NCBI GenBank assembly: GCA_016179765.1
Contig: JACPCL010000029.1
Span: 74,333 to 138,332 of the forward strand
Reading direction: 5' to 3'
Length of the DNA stretch: 64,000 bases
DNA from: Chloroflexota bacterium
Lineage (GTDB): Bacteria; Chloroflexota; Dehalococcoidia; Lucifugimonadales; JACPCL1
The stretch's first letter is position 1. Every line of letters begins with the position of its first letter. Made by a program: the position numbers and the translations under genes. The notes under the pieces were generated by a model. It was not told the origin of the DNA. It searched no databases and saw nothing but the letters and a program-made list of their open reading frames with translations. Of this stretch, positions 1 through 7,857 are shown in pieces.

Positions 1-2
1 TG

Positions 3-344
3 CGTCGCTCGGAAGGACGGACGGCTTCTCAGGTGCAAGGCTTCCTGCGGTGCGGCAACCTGGTGCTGGACCTGGAGACCCGCAAGGTGGTCCGGGATGG
101 CCAAGCCATAGGGGTGACGCCCATAGAGTTTGATCTGCTTCGCATTTTGGCGTCCAACCCTGACCGTGTGGTGACCTACGGGGATCTGCTGCTTAAGGTA
201 TGGGGACAGGAGTACGCCAGCGAGCGGGGGTACCTTCGGGTCCACATGAGCCACATGCGGCAAAAGATTGAGCAAGACCCTACCAACCCTCAGTACATCC
301 ACACCGTCACCAGGGTAGGCTATCGCCTCTCCTGGTCGCCTTAG
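3..344 (+). CDS. OmpR/PhoB-family response regulator, C-terminal part (5' end outside window)
   Basis: The reading frame is open from the first bases of the window, so the receiver domain lies upstream and only the linker and DNA-binding domain are visible (113 residues). A GTG at 33 could be read as a start, but the codons before it continue the same frame and read like an inter-domain linker. The visible part is a complete winged-helix Trans_reg_C domain: the N-terminal beta strands (LVLDLETRKVVRDG), the TPIEFDLLRILASNP helices, the recognition-helix region with RGYLRVHMSHMRQKIE, and the C-terminal hairpin ending GYRLSWSP. Its partner kinase and targets are not visible. It is the only OmpR-type regulator in the window, while OmpR-type direct-repeat operators occur at 2769-2818 and three times at 55-59 kb; any link is speculative. 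The TAG stop lies inside the start of a MITE-like repeat. Confidence 0.93.
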   Translation, partial: RRSEGRTASQVQGFLRCGNLVLDLETRKVVRDGQAIGVTPIEFDLLRILASNPDRVVTYGDLLLKVWGQEYASERGYLRVHMSHMRQKIEQDPTNPQYIHTVTRVGYRLSWSP

Positions 345-427
345 CAGGTTGCTACCTCACCCCCAGACCCCCGCCAGAGTCCCGACCTGTCGGGACTCTG
401 GCCCCCCTTTCTTCCACGGCCTGCTAG
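341..427. repeat. MITE-like CTAGCAGG element, copy 1 (short)
   Basis: The element runs from TTAGCAGGTTGCT to TTCCACGGCCTGCTAG, so its ends are inverted copies of CTAGCAGG. It contains an internal perfect palindrome (374-386 against 389-401, CCAGAGTCCCGAC arm). The TAG at its left end is the stop codon of the upstream regulator. Other copies are near 2160, 9194, 19708, 19806, 40080, 45543 and 46240. Confidence 0.7.
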
Positions 428-439
428 AGCGGGCTGCGG

Positions 440-769
440 CTACGCGGGCCCTGCCTTTTTGGGTCCGATGAGGATGTCCTGCCCCTGAATGCGCACCGCA
501 TAGACGGGAACTGGTTGCTGGGCGGGGCCATCCTCCACGGCGCCCGTCCTGACGTTGAACTGGCTGCCGTGGCAGGGACACTCCACAACGTCGCCCTCCA
601 GGTTGCCGTCGGAGAGGGAGCATTCCATGTGGGTGCAGGTGTCGCCGAAGGCGTAGTGCTGACCGTCCACATTAGCCAGGGCCACCATCTGCCCTCTCGC
701 TTCTACCAGCTTCAAGTCTCCTGGAGCCATCTCGCCAACCTTTGCCCCTGGTACGAACTCGTTCTCCAT
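440..769 (-). CDS. Rieske-type [2Fe-2S] ferredoxin
   Basis: A 109-residue soluble Rieske protein, probably an electron carrier for an oxygenase or other redox enzyme. Both cluster-binding boxes are present: CTHMEC supplies Cys and His, and CPCHGSQF supplies the second Cys/His pair, followed by the usual G-x-V-x-D-G-P-A segment. The start at 769 is chosen because AAGGAG lies 5 bases upstream of the ATG; the frame stays open further upstream without a better site. There is no signal peptide or membrane anchor, which argues against a cytochrome bc-type Rieske subunit and for the small biphenyl-dioxygenase-type or NirD-like ferredoxins. No oxygenase or reductase partner is adjacent. Confidence 0.92.
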   Translation of the reverse strand: MENEFVPGAKVGEMAPGDLKLVEARGQMVALANVDGQHYAFGDTCTHMECSLSDGNLEGDVVECPCHGSQFNVRTGAVEDGPAQQPVPVYAVRIQGQDILIGPKKAGPA

Positions 770-910
770 GATGTCTCCTTGCTTTGCCTCCTCATCTATC
801 AGGGTAAGGAAGAGGGGCTTGTCCCTCTGCACTCCCCCTTTTCCGCAGCCCGCTATAGTTTACAATAGAAGCGAGGGGTTGTGTGGGGTAAGCCGTATAC
901 GGGAGGCAGC

Positions 911-1135
911 ATGATTTATCGTTCAGAGCAGCGGGTCCTGGAGATGGAGGGAGGGGACGAGGTGTTCCTGCGGCGCCACTTTGAGAACGCGCGGAGGGCC
1001 TGGAAGGCGCAGCGGGAGATTACCGACGCCACCTACCACTACAAGCCGGATGAGCAAGGGGTGTGGGGGTTTAGCCTGGGCGTCCCCAAGAGCGACTACT
1101 TCTGGCCAAAGGAGCTTGTACGGCAGCAGGTTTGA
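911..1135 (+). CDS. Small conserved-looking hypothetical protein
   Basis: A 74-residue protein that I do not recognise. It is rich in charged and aromatic residues (MIYRSEQRVLEMEGGDEVF at the N-terminus, SDYFWPKELVRQ at the C-terminus), with no signal peptide or membrane span. The ATG at 911 has GGAGG five bases upstream and is preferred to a start at 881. A plausible -10 box (TACAAT, 861-866) lies about 45 bases upstream, shared with the divergent Rieske gene region. Codon use and the ribosome binding site support a real gene; function unknown. Confidence 0.6.
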   Translation: MIYRSEQRVLEMEGGDEVFLRRHFENARRAWKAQREITDATYHYKPDEQGVWGFSLGVPKSDYFWPKELVRQQV

Positions 1136-1148
1136 CCTAACCCCCTTG

Positions 1149-1383
1149 CCCCCTTCCCTAATGGTTATTGACAAAACAAACTGCCAGTGGGTTCCGACCT
1201 CTCCCCCTGTGGTCCCCCTCTCCTCATAGGAGAGGGGGACGATGATCTGAAGAATCGTTGTGATGCGCCGTTGGCGCATCACAACGATTCAAATTCATCT
1301 TCTCCCCCTCCCCCTTCCCCTGGGGGGGTAGGGGGAGCCAGCGGGGGTTAGGTTATTTAGTCAAACACCATAAGGGAAGGGGG
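1149..1383. repeat. MITE-like element with ~24-bp terminal inverted repeats and central hairpin
   Basis: The left end (1149-1172, CCCCCTTCCCTAATGG...) and right end (1360-1383) are inverted copies of each other with three mismatches over 24 bases. Between them lie a CCCCCTCTCC/GGAGAGGGGG palindrome (about 1215-1239) and a perfect 18-bp hairpin (1252-1290). No ORF is inside. This fills most of the gap 1136-1502 between two convergent genes. Confidence 0.6.
1252..1290. repeat. Perfect 18-bp hairpin, 3-nt loop
   Basis: Arms 1252-1269 and 1273-1290 are exactly complementary, with loop GTT. It lies between convergent genes. No U-tract follows on either strand, so it is not a standard intrinsic terminator. 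Confidence 0.85.
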
Positions 1384-1502
1384 GAACAGAAGTATGGGTT
1401 GGCCTCCCAAAGGGCAGGCGCTCTAAAAGGGTAGCGGCCCGAAGATTTGGGGATCGCCGGGCGCTACGCTACGGAGGGGGTGGAGTGTTCGTGAGAAGAG
1501 AG

Positions 1503-1994
1503 CTACGTGGCCGGCGAACCGATGGCAAAGACTACCTCACCCTGCTTGAGGGGACACCGACAGCTCACCTGATCGCCTGGCGCTCCCCGAGCCGCCTCTT
1601 CCAGCCCCAGGGCCAGCGCCGTCATGGCCGGTCTACAGAGGGGGCGGGACACCTTGCCGTACTCATCCACCTGCCAGGTTTGTCCAGGTCGGAATCCGAG
1701 GGGGCAGAAGCCCACTTCCTGGGTCACGGTGATGGTGGCGGCGAAGCCAGAAATGGGGACAATATCTTGCAATTCCAGAGCCCGCTCTTCCACGGCCACC
1801 TGGCTCTTGGCGGCGGCCTTGGCCTCGGTCACGCCTGCCCACAGCACGGCATAGGCGATGAGGGCGACCCCCAGCACCGTGACCGTGGGGATGCCGCTCA
1901 CTAACACCAGGGCTGCTACTGCCGCCAGCCCGGGTAAAGGCCCCAGCAACATCACCGGCTCCCAACCAGAGAAAGCGCCTCGCTGTGTGGTCAT
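1503..1994 (-). CDS. Membrane-anchored protein with TIGR04076-like domain
   Basis: A 163-residue protein with two N-terminal hydrophobic segments (about residues 15-35 and 38-56). They are followed by a domain resembling TIGR04076: strand ATITVTQEVGFCPLGFRPGQTW, then a conserved LCRP segment and a C-terminal CRCP segment. Cys97, Cys120, Cys145 and Cys147 could bind a metal, but no function is established for the family. The ATG at 1994 is preceded by GGAGGGAGG. The gene is convergent with the small gene at 911-1135. The fusion of the TIGR04076-like domain to a membrane anchor is unusual, since most members I know of are short soluble proteins. Confidence 0.65.
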   Translation of the reverse strand: MTTQRGAFSGWEPVMLLGPLPGLAAVAALVLVSGIPTVTVLGVALIAYAVLWAGVTEAKAAAKSQVAVEERALELQDIVPISGFAATITVTQEVGFCPLGFRPGQTWQVDEYGKVSRPLCRPAMTALALGLEEAARGAPGDQVSCRCPLKQGEVVFAIGSPAT

Positions 1995-2159
1995 GGCTCC
2001 TCCCTCCTTTCTCTCTTAGCAGAGTGCTGACCTTTCAGCTGAAGGACTCTTCAGCCGGGATAAGCTGGGCAATACCTGCGATATGCCAGGCAGTAATCGG
2101 GAATAGCGGGGGTGAGGTGACTTGTGTTCCCCCTCTCCTAAAGAGAGAGGGAGAAGATT

Positions 2160-2253
2160 GGTTCTGGGGGACACCCCCATCCGCCGCAGGCGAACCGAGG
2201 GCAGGCTCCAGGGCTTCGCCCCTCTGTGCTGCCCTTTTTCAGCAGCCTGCTCA
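2160..2253. repeat. MITE-like CTAGCAGG element, partial copy
   Basis: The right end (TTTTTCAGCAGCCTGCTCA, 2235-2253) matches the inverted terminal sequence of the family, and the interior carries the GGGGGACACCCCC and CAGGGCTTCGCCCCTCTG segments. The left part grades into a CCCCCTCTCC...GAGAGAGGG palindrome at about 2131-2155. Confidence 0.55.
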
Positions 2254-2330
2254 ATGGCTAAATCGCCAGGGATAGACCACACACACAGTTTTCCTGCCCT
2301 GTAAGGAGCGGGGAGATAGTAAAGTGTCTC

Positions 2331-2537
2331 CTAGGCGGCCATAATGAGGCGCTTCATCTGCGCTGCCATCTCTGGGGTCGCCTGCATCTTGTGCACTGTA
2401 GTGGCGTGCGCCGCTGCCTTCTGCAAGACTTCCTCGTCCGTGGCGCCTGTGATGACCGCAGCGCAGTCCATGCCCATGTCCCGGCACCGCAGCGCCCGTT
2501 GCGCCTTCTTCTTGCCGAATAACCCGAATAGTGCCAT
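2331..2537 (-). CDS. DUF1059 family small protein
   Basis: A 68-residue protein matching DUF1059: an N-terminal basic segment (GLFGKKKAQRALR), then CRDMGMDCAAVITGATDEEV and a helical tail. The family is small, cytosolic and without a proven role. Cys18 and Cys25 are the conserved pair. The start has AGGAGGG at the right distance. A TTGACA-17-TAACGT promoter lies about 100 bases upstream, and a four-fold direct-repeat operator lies a further 100-150 bases upstream, so the gene may be under an OmpR-family regulator. Confidence 0.85.
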   Translation of the reverse strand: MALFGLFGKKKAQRALRCRDMGMDCAAVITGATDEEVLQKAAAHATTVHKMQATPEMAAQMKRLIMAA

Positions 2538-2641
2538 AGTATTTCCCTCCTAGTGGGGATTGCGTAGAATTGCGTCATCTACCACAAGCTATTACGCAAT
2601 CTGGGCGGCCCTAGAATGCCTGCCCCGTAACTCACAAGCTC

Positions 2642-2670
2642 ACGTTAGACGCTTCCCGCCTGTCTGTCAA
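2642..2670 (-). promoter_or_regulatory. Sigma-70-type promoter for the DUF1059 gene
   Basis: Read on the minus strand, -35 TTGACA (2665-2670) and -10 TAACGT (2642-2647) are 17 bases apart. The expected start near 2636 gives a leader of about 100 bases. Confidence 0.5.
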
Positions 2671-2768
2671 TAGGCCTCCCCAATTCCGTCAAAAGACCCG
2701 GGTACCATAAGGCCTTCACATGCTGCAAGGCGCACCCGTTCTTGGCGCCCCTAACGTGGCCCATGACT

Positions 2769-2818
2769 CCTGAACGCCGCCTGAATATTTGGGCTTTGGG
2801 CCTGAATAATTCCTGAAC
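2769..2818. promoter_or_regulatory. Four-fold RTTCAGG direct repeat, PHO-box-like operator
   Basis: On the minus strand the heptamer occurs at 2818-2812 (GTTCAGG), 2807-2801 (ATTCAGG), 2786-2780 (ATTCAGG) and 2775-2769 (GTTCAGG). Starts are 11, 21 and 11 bases apart, so all lie on one helix face in two 7-4-7 pairs. This is the architecture bound by PhoB/PhoP-type winged-helix regulators, and the unit is close to the Streptomyces PhoP unit GTTCACC. It lies upstream of the DUF1059 promoter. Confidence 0.55.
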
Positions 2819-2832
2819 AATGGCTAGGGGAA

Positions 2833-5811
2833 TCACCCGTTGAGCCAAACGCTCTCCAGGGTGGGCACGCCCTGGGCCGTCAGCGCATACCCCTGGACGT
2901 AGGGCTTCACGAGCACGTAGCTGGTTCCATGCCACAGGGGGACGGCAGCACCATCCTGCAGGAGGAGGTCCTGGGCCTGGCGGTACAGACCCAGCCGTTG
3001 CCCCGGGGCTTGCGCGATGCGCGCCGCCTCCAACAAGGCGTCCACCTGGGGATTGGCGTAAGCGCCGGTGTTGTTAGGTGCGCCGGCGTGGAAGAGCACA
3101 TCCAAGAGGTTCTCCGGGTCGGGGTAGTCGGCGATCCAACCGAAGTCGAAGAGGTTATCCACCTCCGCTGACAGGCGATAGAAGTATTCGTCGGTGGGTA
3201 TAAGGCGGACCGAAATCTCCACGCCAAGGTTTGCCCGCCACATCTCCGCCGCCGCTCCCAGGAAGGGGGCGATCTGGTCCAGGCCGGAGGAGGTGTAGAC
3301 GATGGTGGGTAACCCTGCCGGGCCGCCGTAGCGGGACTGGGCCAGAAGCCGCCGGGCCTCCGCCGGGTCATAGGGCAAACCCAGAGGGTTGGGGGTGTAC
3401 CCGGGCATCCCTGGGGGAAGCAGTCCTACGGCCCGTTGCACGTACCCTTCCTGGTCGGCCTCCACAAGCCTGTCCACCTCAAGGGCCATGGCAAAGGCGC
3501 GTCGCACCAGGGGGTCATCAAAGGGCGGCCTGGCGGTGTTGAAGCCGATGTAGAAGACGGAGAGCTCGCCGTAGGTACGCAGCTCGCCAGCCAGGCGGCT
3601 CTGGGGGTCCAGGATGCGAGGCAAGCTGCCTGCGCCCACTTGGACCGAGCCAATCTCGCCCTCCTCGTACAGGCGTATGGGCGGCTCTGTCAGGAATCGG
3701 AAGGCCACATAGCGGACGCCCTGTTGCGCCCGGTAGAAGTCTGGGTTACGCTCCAGGAGGAGGTGCTGCCCCGCTTCCCATGCCTTTAGCCGGAAGGGGC
3801 CGCTGCCATTGGGCGCGCGCCACCACTCCGGGCCATCCGCCACGTTTTCATGGTCTACCACGTAGGCTACCGGGTAGGCCAGCTTCGCCAGGAAGTAGGC
3901 CTTCGGCCCGTCAATGGTGATCTCCAGGGTCCTGTTGTCCAGCACCCGGACGCCTGAGACGGTCTGGGCCGCCCCCGCCAGCCTGTCGTTTACGCCCAAG
4001 ATGTCCGAAAGATAAGTGGCGGCGGTGGGCGAGTGGAGGGCCGGGTCTGTAGCCCTCTGCAGGGAGTAGGCGATGTCCTGGGCGGTGATGGGCCGGCCGC
4101 TGTGAAACCGGGCGTTGGGCCGCAGGTGGAACCGGTAGCGCGTGCCGCCATCCAGCGCCTCCCATGACTCGGCCAGGTCTGGGGCCAGGCGAAGGCTCTG
4201 GTCCAGGCGCACCAGGCCACTGAAGATGTGGGCCACGTACAGGAGAGAGGTGGTGTCCTGGGAGAGGGCTGGGTCCAGGGAGCGAGGCTCCCCTTCGGCC
4301 AGGACCAGGGTCTGGGAGCGAGGCACGCCAGCCAGCAACTCGGCGCTGGCTGTGGGGGTCGGGAAGGGGGTTGGGGTAGAGGTAGGCGAAGGCGTAGGCG
4401 TAGGGGTTGGGGTGGGCGTGGGAACAGGAACGGTCGTCCCCGTTGGCGTGGCCACGAGGATAGGGGTCGGAGTGACCGTAGGGGTGGGCATCGGCAAGCC
4501 ACCGTTGCAGCCACCCCTTGACGTAGCCCTGGCGGGTGTGAGAGTGGGGAGTGTTGTGGGAGTAAGGGTTGGAGTGGCTACGATTGCAGGGGCCGCTGTT
4601 GGGAAGGGCGTGGGTGTGGGTGTGGGCGTATCCAAAGCATAAGGCTCAAAGGCAGGCAGCACGGGCGTGGGCAGGAGCAGGCGCGTCCCGCCGGCCCCTG
4701 CCTCCCTCGGTGGTGCGCCGACGTGCGCCCGCCAGAGGGCGTCCAGGCCCTCCTGGTCAAAGCCGTAGGTTGCCCGCAATGCGGCGTCGGCCTCTGCGCC
4801 GCGCCGGATAGCATCCAGCAGAAGGCGCAGGCGCTCCGGGCCATAGGTAAGCGACAGGTAGGCCGCCAGGCTGTTGCTCTGGCCGTAGGCGAGCAGCGCC
4901 TCCTGGGCGTCCGTGGGGAAGCCATTGCTCAAACCCGGCACGGATAGCAGGCGGCCAGAGCGTATGCCCTCTTGCAAAGGCCCGCCGTAGGTGGGCTGGA
5001 CCTGGCCCGAGGGGTCCTCGTTATAGGTGGCCAGGCCCTCATTGAGCCAGGTGGGCAGACGGCCCAGGCAGGTGAAGGTGGCCTGGTCAAGAAGGACGTG
5101 GGTGACCTCGTGGGCGACGGCGCGGCGGCCCCAGGTGAGGGAGCCTGGGGCGATGCCGATGGCGATGATGTTGAAGCCGGCGAATGCCACGCCGCCGGTC
5201 CACTCTTCTGGAAAGACGAGGGCGTCTTGCAGGTGCTGGCCGGATGCGTAGATGTAGAGGCTGAGGGGACCCGTGGGCTGGAGCTGGGCCAGGGCCTCCA
5301 GCCTTGCCAGGGACTCCTGGGCGGAGTCCAGCAGGGCAGCGGCGAAGGCGTCGTCCCCTTCGTACCAGAAAAGTCGTATGGGGCCACGGGACATCTGCCG
5401 CCAGGGGCGCCGGCTGTCCTGGGCCTGGAAGGTTTGCCAGGGGGTGTCCAGGGCCGGGCCAGTCCGGTCTCCAAGGAGCCACCGGTAGCGCACCGTAGCG
5501 CCTGGGGGCAGGCTGCCACCCTTGCGCAGGTCCCAGGTCCAGGAGGCGCTGAGATGGGGCGACGGCGGGAAGTCGGCGAAGCCGCTGGTCTCCACCGGGG
5601 CGCAGGCGCGCTGCTCCGTGGCAAAGCGCACCTCTGCCCTGGTGATGTTAGACGGCCCCTGGGCGCGCAGTTGAAAGGTGATGGCGTTGGGGAAGGCCGG
5701 GGCGACGCTGCTCTCCAGGAGGCGTATGCCCTCCTGGGCGGTGGCAGGCAGGGTCGCCAGGAGGGCCAGGCCCAGGAGGAGGAGAAGAAGGAGACGATGG
5801 ATGGGCATCAC
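2833..5811 (-). CDS. Secreted fusion: gluzincin-type metallopeptidase-like domain + ABC-transporter peptide-binding protein
   Basis: A 992-residue exported protein in three parts. Residues 1-25 form a signal peptide. Residues about 30-380 are a peptidase-MA-like domain with HEVTH at 234-238 and a third ligand candidate Glu258 in LNEGLATY, the order expected for gluzincins. Residues about 385-490 are a low-complexity Pro/Thr linker. Residues about 495-985 are a family-5 extracellular solute-binding protein (SBP_bac_5), with RSQTLVLAEGEPRSLDPAL at its start and the SWEALDGGTRYRFHLRPNARF and LLERNPDFY motifs. There is no lipobox. No permease or ATPase genes are adjacent, so the binding domain may act with a transporter encoded elsewhere or as a cell-wall protein. 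It starts 3 bases after the prfB stop, so the two are probably cotranscribed. Two adjacent ATG codons make the start uncertain by one residue. Confidence 0.88.
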   Translation of the reverse strand: MMPIHRLLLLLLLGLALLATLPATAQEGIRLLESSVAPAFPNAITFQLRAQGPSNITRAEVRFATEQRACAPVETSGFADFPPSPHLSASWTWDLRKGGSLPPGATVRYRWLLGDRTGPALDTPWQTFQAQDSRRPWRQMSRGPIRLFWYEGDDAFAAALLDSAQESLARLEALAQLQPTGPLSLYIYASGQHLQDALVFPEEWTGGVAFAGFNIIAIGIAPGSLTWGRRAVAHEVTHVLLDQATFTCLGRLPTWLNEGLATYNEDPSGQVQPTYGGPLQEGIRSGRLLSVPGLSNGFPTDAQEALLAYGQSNSLAAYLSLTYGPERLRLLLDAIRRGAEADAALRATYGFDQEGLDALWRAHVGAPPREAGAGGTRLLLPTPVLPAFEPYALDTPTPTPTPFPTAAPAIVATPTLTPTTLPTLTPARATSRGGCNGGLPMPTPTVTPTPILVATPTGTTVPVPTPTPTPTPTPSPTSTPTPFPTPTASAELLAGVPRSQTLVLAEGEPRSLDPALSQDTTSLLYVAHIFSGLVRLDQSLRLAPDLAESWEALDGGTRYRFHLRPNARFHSGRPITAQDIAYSLQRATDPALHSPTAATYLSDILGVNDRLAGAAQTVSGVRVLDNRTLEITIDGPKAYFLAKLAYPVAYVVDHENVADGPEWWRAPNGSGPFRLKAWEAGQHLLLERNPDFYRAQQGVRYVAFRFLTEPPIRLYEEGEIGSVQVGAGSLPRILDPQSRLAGELRTYGELSVFYIGFNTARPPFDDPLVRRAFAMALEVDRLVEADQEGYVQRAVGLLPPGMPGYTPNPLGLPYDPAEARRLLAQSRYGGPAGLPTIVYTSSGLDQIAPFLGAAAEMWRANLGVEISVRLIPTDEYFYRLSAEVDNLFDFGWIADYPDPENLLDVLFHAGAPNNTGAYANPQVDALLEAARIAQAPGQRLGLYRQAQDLLLQDGAAVPLWHGTSYVLVKPYVQGYALTAQGVPTLESVWLNG

Positions 5812-5814
5812 CCC

Positions 5815-6910
5815 CTAGCCCACGGTGCTCAGCAGGTAGGCTTCCAGGAGGGGGGCCAGCTCGCCATCCAGCACGGCGGAGGTGTCGGAGGTCTCGTATC
5901 CGGTGCGGTGGTCCTTGACCATCTGGTAGGGGTGGAGGACGTAGCTGCGAATCTGGTTGCCCCACTCCGCGGAGATGTGTTCCCCCTTGATGCGTGCCTG
6001 CTCCTCCTGCCGCCGCTTCATCTCCAGGTTGATGAGGCGCGCTCGGAGCACCTTGAGGGCCGTCTCCTTGTTCTGCCACTGGGAGCGCTCATTCTGGCAG
6101 ATGGCTACGATGCCCGTGGGCAGGTGGGTGATGCGCACGGCGGTGGAGGTCTTCTGGACGTTCTGGCCGCCGTGGCCCCCGGCGCGGAAGACGTCTATGC
6201 GCAGGTCGTCGGGGTTGACCTGGACCTCCACATCGCCCTCGGACTCCGGCAGCACCTCCACCAGGGCAAAGGAGGTGTGGCGGGCGTGGGAAGCGTCAAA
6301 AGGTGAGATGCGAACCAGGCGGTGGACGCCCCGCTCCGCCTTGAGGTAGCCGTAGGCCCAGCGTCCAGCGACCTCCAGCAAGGCGCTTTTGAGGCCGGCC
6401 TCATCCCCAGTGGACATATCTATGACCTGGGCTTTGTAGCCGCTGCGTTCCGCCCATCGCAGGTACATGCGCAGCAGCATCTGGGCCCAGTCTTGGGACT
6501 CGGTGCCGCCGGCGCCAGCGTGGACGGCCAGAATGGCGGTGCGCTCGTCGTAGGGGCCGGAGAAAACGAGCTGGAGCTCCAGCTTGCGCAGCTGCTCATC
6601 CAGGGAGGCCGCCTCCTGTTGCAGGCTGGGCTGAATGGAGGCGTCCCCTTCCTGGATAGCCAGGTCGGCCAGTTCGGCGACCTCCCTGGCCCTGGAGGCG
6701 ATGCCTCGCCAGGTGTCCACCCACTCCTTCAGGCCGGCCATGCGCTGCATGAGCTTGCGAGCCGCCTCTGGGTCATTCCAGAGGTCGGAGGAGGCGCTGC
6801 GCCGCTCCAGGGCGGCGATCTCCTGCTCCTTGCTGGCCAGGTCAAAGACGCACCATAAGTTCATTGATGCGCTTGCACCGGGTTTCCGCCTGTTCCTTGA
6901 GCTCTTGCAT
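5815..6910 (-). CDS. prfB: Peptide chain release factor 2 (programmed +1 frameshift)
   Basis: RF2 recognises UGA and UAA stop codons. The gene starts at the ATG at 6910. The first 22 codons (MQELKEQAETRCKRINELM to VRL) run into an in-frame TGA at 6844-6842 within CTTTGAC. A +1 shift there continues as DLASKEQEIAALE and the remaining protein to 5817. The downstream part has GGQNVQKTSTAVRITH, with the GGQ catalytic loop for peptidyl-tRNA hydrolysis, and AGAGGTESQDW typical of RF2. This autoregulatory site is classical for prfB. The Shine-Dalgarno-like booster found before the shift site in Escherichia coli is weak here. Annotating from 6864 without the shift would lose the N-terminus. Confidence 0.96.
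6841..6847 (-). promoter_or_regulatory. prfB programmed +1 frameshift site CTT TGA C
   Basis: The minus strand reads CTTTGAC, with TGA in the frame set by the ATG at 6910 and the RF2 body continuing in the +1 frame. RF2 shortage slows termination at the UGA and favours the shift, giving feedback control. Confidence 0.95.
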
Positions 6911-6988
6911 GGTGCTGTTCCTTCGGTCTGATTGTAACCTCTCCCCCTGTTTCCCTCTCTCCGATGCGGATAGGGGGATATTATTCTG

Positions 6989-7031
6989 GTATGAGGTAGT
7001 GTTGCGGCAAAGCCGCAACACTACCTCATAC
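6989..7031. repeat. Perfect 20-bp hairpin, 3-nt loop
   Basis: Arms 6989-7008 and 7012-7031 are exactly complementary with loop AAA. It lies between nfi and prfB (both minus strand) and is flanked by CCCTCTCC and CCTTCCCT/AGGGAAGG repeat pieces. No U-tract follows. Confidence 0.85.
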
Positions 7032-7063
7032 ATTTCTTTCCTCCTTCCCTCAAGGGAAGGGGG

Positions 7064-7747
7064 TCAAGGGGGCGTGGTCTTTGACTTCCCTGCCGCGGCA
7101 ACGTGGGCCAGGCGCGTTGGCTCTGGCACGCGGTAGCGGGTGCAGCAGGCCAGCACCCAATGCATGGCGGAGGGTAAGTCCACCTTGTGCCCTATGGACA
7201 CGTATAGTGGCCTGACGTTGTGCCGCGTGCGCAGGGCGGCGCCTACCACCTCCCCCTTATGATGCAGGGAAGCCGAAGCCCCTTTCTCCAGCGGCAGGAG
7301 CCCATGTACCCCCACCAGCAGGGACTTGGCGCACCCGATGGTGGGCAGGCCGGTCAGCAGCCCCAGGTGGCAGGCGAGGCCGAACCGCCTGGGATGCGCA
7401 AGCCCCTGGCCATCGGCCAGCAGCAGGTCCGGTGGATGCGCAAGGCGTTCCAGCGCCTCCAACACCAGGGGAGCTTCCCGGAAAGAGAGCAGCCCCGTCA
7501 CGTAGGGGAAGCTGGGCTTGCCCCGGGCGGTTACTATCTCCACCAACTGCAGGGATGGAAAGTCCAGGACCACCACGGCGCATTGCACATAGCCTTCCTT
7601 ATCAGGTGCGGAGAGGTCTGCCCCCGCAATGCGCTGGACGACCGGTGGGATGCCGTTCTGATGTGAAACCTGGGATGCCAGACGGCGCTGGATGGCAATC
7701 GCCTCCGCCGCCGCGACGTCCCACGGGTGGATATGGCGAATGTTCAC
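7064..7747 (-). CDS. nfi: Endonuclease V (deoxyinosine repair)
   Basis: Endonuclease V cuts the second phosphodiester bond 3' of deoxyinosine. The 227-residue length is usual. The metal-binding acidic triad is present: Asp44 in IAGADLSAP, Glu91 in LLSFREAP, and Asp112 in LLADGQGLAHPRRFGLA. The C-terminal segment includes GCAKSLLVG and VGAALRTRHNVRPLYVSIGHKV, also typical. The ATG at 7747 (MNIRHIHPWD) is accepted; no better start is seen. The gene reads toward prfB but is separated from it by about 150 bases containing a long hairpin. Confidence 0.95.
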   Translation of the reverse strand: MNIRHIHPWDVAAAEAIAIQRRLASQVSHQNGIPPVVQRIAGADLSAPDKEGYVQCAVVVLDFPSLQLVEIVTARGKPSFPYVTGLLSFREAPLVLEALERLAHPPDLLLADGQGLAHPRRFGLACHLGLLTGLPTIGCAKSLLVGVHGLLPLEKGASASLHHKGEVVGAALRTRHNVRPLYVSIGHKVDLPSAMHWVLACCTRYRVPEPTRLAHVAAAGKSKTTPP

Positions 7748-7828
7748 GATGGCCTACTGCCCACGCCCCCATGCGCCTATCTTATCAACGGCTTTGGGGG
7801 TAATTCAACGCCTGGCCAGCCCTTCTGC

Positions 7829-7857
7829 TTGACCATCTCCTTGCGCCTTCCTATAAT
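7829..7857 (+). promoter_or_regulatory. Sigma-70-type promoter of the ComD/ComE-like genes
   Basis: TTGACC (7829-7834), a 17-base spacer and a consensus TATAAT (7852-7857). The expected start near 7864 leaves a leader of about 130 bases before the first gene at 7994. Confidence 0.7.

Noticed and set aside
2645-2935. 96-codon minus-strand frame between the fusion gene and the DUF1059 gene
   Set aside because: It overlaps the 3' end of the fusion gene, the direct-repeat operator and the promoter; no ribosome binding site.
4380-4640. Dense short tandem repeats of GTxGGxGTxGG type, considered as a CRISPR or satellite
   Set aside because: They are the codons of the Pro/Thr linker of the minus-strand fusion protein.
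4972-6306. 444-codon plus-strand open frame opposite the fusion protein and prfB
   Set aside because: It spans two real minus-strand genes and has no domain signature.
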